NCBI RefSeq assembly: GCF_018885305.1
Contig: NZ_CP076544.1
Location: 992,001 to 1,056,000, forward strand
Source of the DNA: Curtobacterium sp. L6-1
GTDB lineage: Bacteria; Actinomycetota; Actinomycetes; Actinomycetales; Microbacteriaceae
Length of the DNA: 64,000 nt
Direction: 5' to 3'
Part shown: positions 62,530-64,000 of the stretch, one piece after another
How positions within the stretch are numbered: the stretch's first letter is position 1
How the letters are laid out: every line of letters starts with the position of its first letter
Notes under the pieces: generated by a model
The model's database searches: none
Told to the model about the DNA's origin: nothing
Seen by the model: only the letters and a program-made list of their open reading frames with translations
Position numbers and translations under genes: made by a program

Positions 62530-63948
62530 ATGTCCGACGTGCTCATCGACCGTCCAGAACTCGAAGGGCTCGGCCAGTACGAATTCGGCTGGGCCGACTC
62601 CGACGCTGCGGGTGCCTCTGCGCGCCGTGGTCTCTCGGAGGAGGTCGTCACCGACATCTCCGAGCGGAAGAACGAACCGGAGTGGATGCGCTCGACCCGG
62701 CTGAAGGCGCTCAAGACCTTCGACCGCAAGCCGATGCCGTCCTGGGGTGCCGACCTGTCGGACATCGACTTCGACAACATCAAGTACTTCGTGAAGTCGA
62801 CGGAGAACCAGGCCGAGTCGTGGGAGGACCTCCCCGAGGACATCCGCAAGACGTACGAGCGCCTGGGCATCCCCGAGGCCGAGCGTCAGCGTCTCGTCGC
62901 CGGCGTCGCCGCGCAGTACGAGTCCGAGGTCGTCTACCACCAGATCCGCGAGGACCTGGAGCAGCAGGGCGTCATCTTCATGGACACGGACACGGCGCTG
63001 CGCGAGCACCCCGAGCTGTTCCAGGAGTACTTCGGCACCGTGATCCCCGCCGGCGACAACAAGTTCGCCGCGCTGAACACGGCGGTCTGGTCGGGCGGCT
63101 CGTTCGTCTACGTCCCGAAGGGCGTCCACGTCGAGATCCCGCTGCAGGCCTACTTCCGCATCAACACCGAGAACATGGGCCAGTTCGAGCGGACGCTGAT
63201 CATCGCGGACGAGGACTCCTACATCCACTACATCGAGGGCTGCACGGCCCCGATCTACAAGTCGGACTCCCTGCACTCGGCCGTCGTCGAGATCATCGTG
63301 AAGAAGAACGCCCGCGTGCGCTACACGACGATCCAGAACTGGTCGAACAACGTCTACAACCTCGTGACCAAGCGTGCGATCGCACACGAGGGCGCGACGA
63401 TGGAGTGGATCGACGGCAACATCGGCTCGAAGGTGACGATGAAGTACCCGTCGATCTACCTCGCCGGTGAGCACGCGAAGGGCGAGACCCTCTCGGTCGC
63501 CTTCGCCGGTCCGGGTCAGCACCAGGACGCCGGCGCGAAGATGATCCACATGGCGCCGTACACGACGTCCTCGATCGTCTCGAAGTCCATCGCCCGCGGC
63601 GGCGGTCGCGCCGGGTACCGCGGCGAGGTCCGCGTCGACCCGGCCGCGCACCACTCGGCCAACACGGTCCGCTGTGACGCCCTGCTCGTCGACACGATGT
63701 CGCGCAGCGACACCTACCCGGCGATCGACATCCGCATCGACGACGTCCAGCTCGGCCACGAGGCCACCGTCTCCCGCGTGAGCGAGGAGCAGCTGTTCTA
63801 CCTCATGTCCCGCGGCATGCCGGAGGACGAGGCCATGGCGATGATCGTGCGCGGGTTCATCGAGCCGATCGCCCGCGAGCTCCCGATGGAGTACGCACTC
63901 GAACTCAACAAGCTCATCGAGATGAGCATGGAAGGATCCGTCGGCTAG
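62530..63948 (+). CDS. sufB: Fe-S cluster assembly protein SufB
   Basis: Scaffold subunit of the SufBC2D complex that builds Fe-S clusters. 472 residues. Conserved [20 protein letters not shown] near 186-205, [13 protein letters not shown] near 231-243, [20 protein letters not shown] and the C-terminal [20 protein letters not shown] near 426-445. ATG 62530 has GAGGAGACC upstream; the 42 codons before it in the open frame are not conserved. In many actinobacteria a repressor gene sufR precedes sufB; here ctaA does. Confidence 0.97.
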   Translation: MSDVLIDRPELEGLGQYEFGWADSDAAGASARRGLSEEVVTDISERKNEPEWMRSTRLKALKTFDRKPMPSWGADLSDIDFDNIKYFVKSTENQAESWEDLPEDIRKTYERLGIPEAERQRLVAGVAAQYESEVVYHQIREDLEQQGVIFMDTDTALREHPELFQEYFGTVIPAGDNKFAALNTAVWSGGSFVYVPKGVHVEIPLQAYFRINTENMGQFERTLIIADEDSYIHYIEGCTAPIYKSDSLHSAVVEIIVKKNARVRYTTIQNWSNNVYNLVTKRAIAHEGATMEWIDGNIGSKVTMKYPSIYLAGEHAKGETLSVAFAGPGQHQDAGAKMIHMAPYTTSSIVSKSIARGGGRAGYRGEVRVDPAAHHSANTVRCDALLVDTMSRSDTYPAIDIRIDDVQLGHEATVSRVSEEQLFYLMSRGMPEDEAMAMIVRGFIEPIARELPMEYALELNKLIEMSMEGSVG

Positions 63949-64000
63949 ATGTCCAGCACCACCCCTCCTCCCCACATCGACCAGCCGACGGAGCCCGCGA
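63949..64000 (+). CDS. sufD: Start of next suf gene, probably SufD
   Basis: ATG directly follows the sufB stop and the frame stays open for the 17 codons left in the window. The visible N-terminus is Pro/Thr-rich and not diagnostic. SufD is inferred from the usual actinobacterial order sufB-sufD-sufC. Confidence 0.65.
   Translation, partial: MSSTTPPPHIDQPTEPA

Overview
This is a chromosomal stretch of a high-GC actinobacterium made almost entirely of core genes. RbpA, WhiA, OpcA, the HGxxPAAW membrane protein, the Trp-associated membrane protein and PdtaR are all actinobacterial markers. Frequent GTG starts, very high third-position GC and the gene orders gmk-rpoZ-metK-priA-fmt-rsmB-rpe, hisI-trpE-trpC-trpB-trpA-lgt, uvrC-rapZ-whiA-gapA-pgk-tpiA-secG-rbpA and tkt-tal-pgi-zwf-opcA-pgl fit Micrococcales. 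I infer Microbacteriaceae, perhaps Curtobacterium-like; the genus is a guess.

Layout: 1-8.2 kb holds gmk (partial), rpoZ, metK, priA, fmt, rsmB, rpe and hisE, with one DUF4383 membrane protein on the other strand. 8.2-16.8 kb is amino-acid synthesis (hisG, hisF, hisI, trpE, trpC, trpB, trpA) ending in lgt. 17-24.7 kb has glutamate synthase (gltB, gltD) and pyruvate kinase. 24.9-28.7 kb is more accessory: a rubrerythrin-VIT1 fusion, a DUF308 protein, tRNA-Leu(CAA), the ANTAR regulator PdtaR, a GNAT protein and a hotdog thioesterase. 28.8-46.5 kb has polA, a DUF885 metallopeptidase-like protein, rpsA, coaE, uvrB, an SDR, uvrA, uvrC, rapZ and whiA. 46.8-50.6 kb has lower glycolysis (gapA, pgk, tpiA), secG and rbpA. 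51-59.4 kb, on the minus strand, is the pentose-phosphate operon tkt-tal-pgi-zwf-opcA-pgl. 59.8-64 kb has ctaB, ctaA (convergent) and the start of the suf operon (sufB and the first codons of a likely sufD).

The genes form functional blocks: genome repair (uvrA, uvrB, uvrC, polA), central carbon flux (pyk, gapA, pgk, tpiA and the pentose-phosphate operon), heme A synthesis (ctaA, ctaB) and Fe-S assembly (suf). Many genes overlap by 4 bp (ATGA/GTGA), which implies translational coupling. At least six genes have a TANNNT -10 box only 6-9 nt before the start codon, which predicts leaderless mRNAs.

I see no mobile element, prophage, CRISPR array, rRNA or secondary-metabolite cluster, and no convincing new multi-gene system. 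The most unusual structures are non-coding or junctional: a duplicated gltB/gltD overlap that creates an exactly fitting 42-codon ORF; a dispersed GACGGGAGGC/GCCTCCCGTC hairpin family in at least nine places; a two-copy 106-bp repeat and a 44-bp perfect palindrome between rbpA and pgl; and a nine-unit heptamer array after the VIT1 gene.
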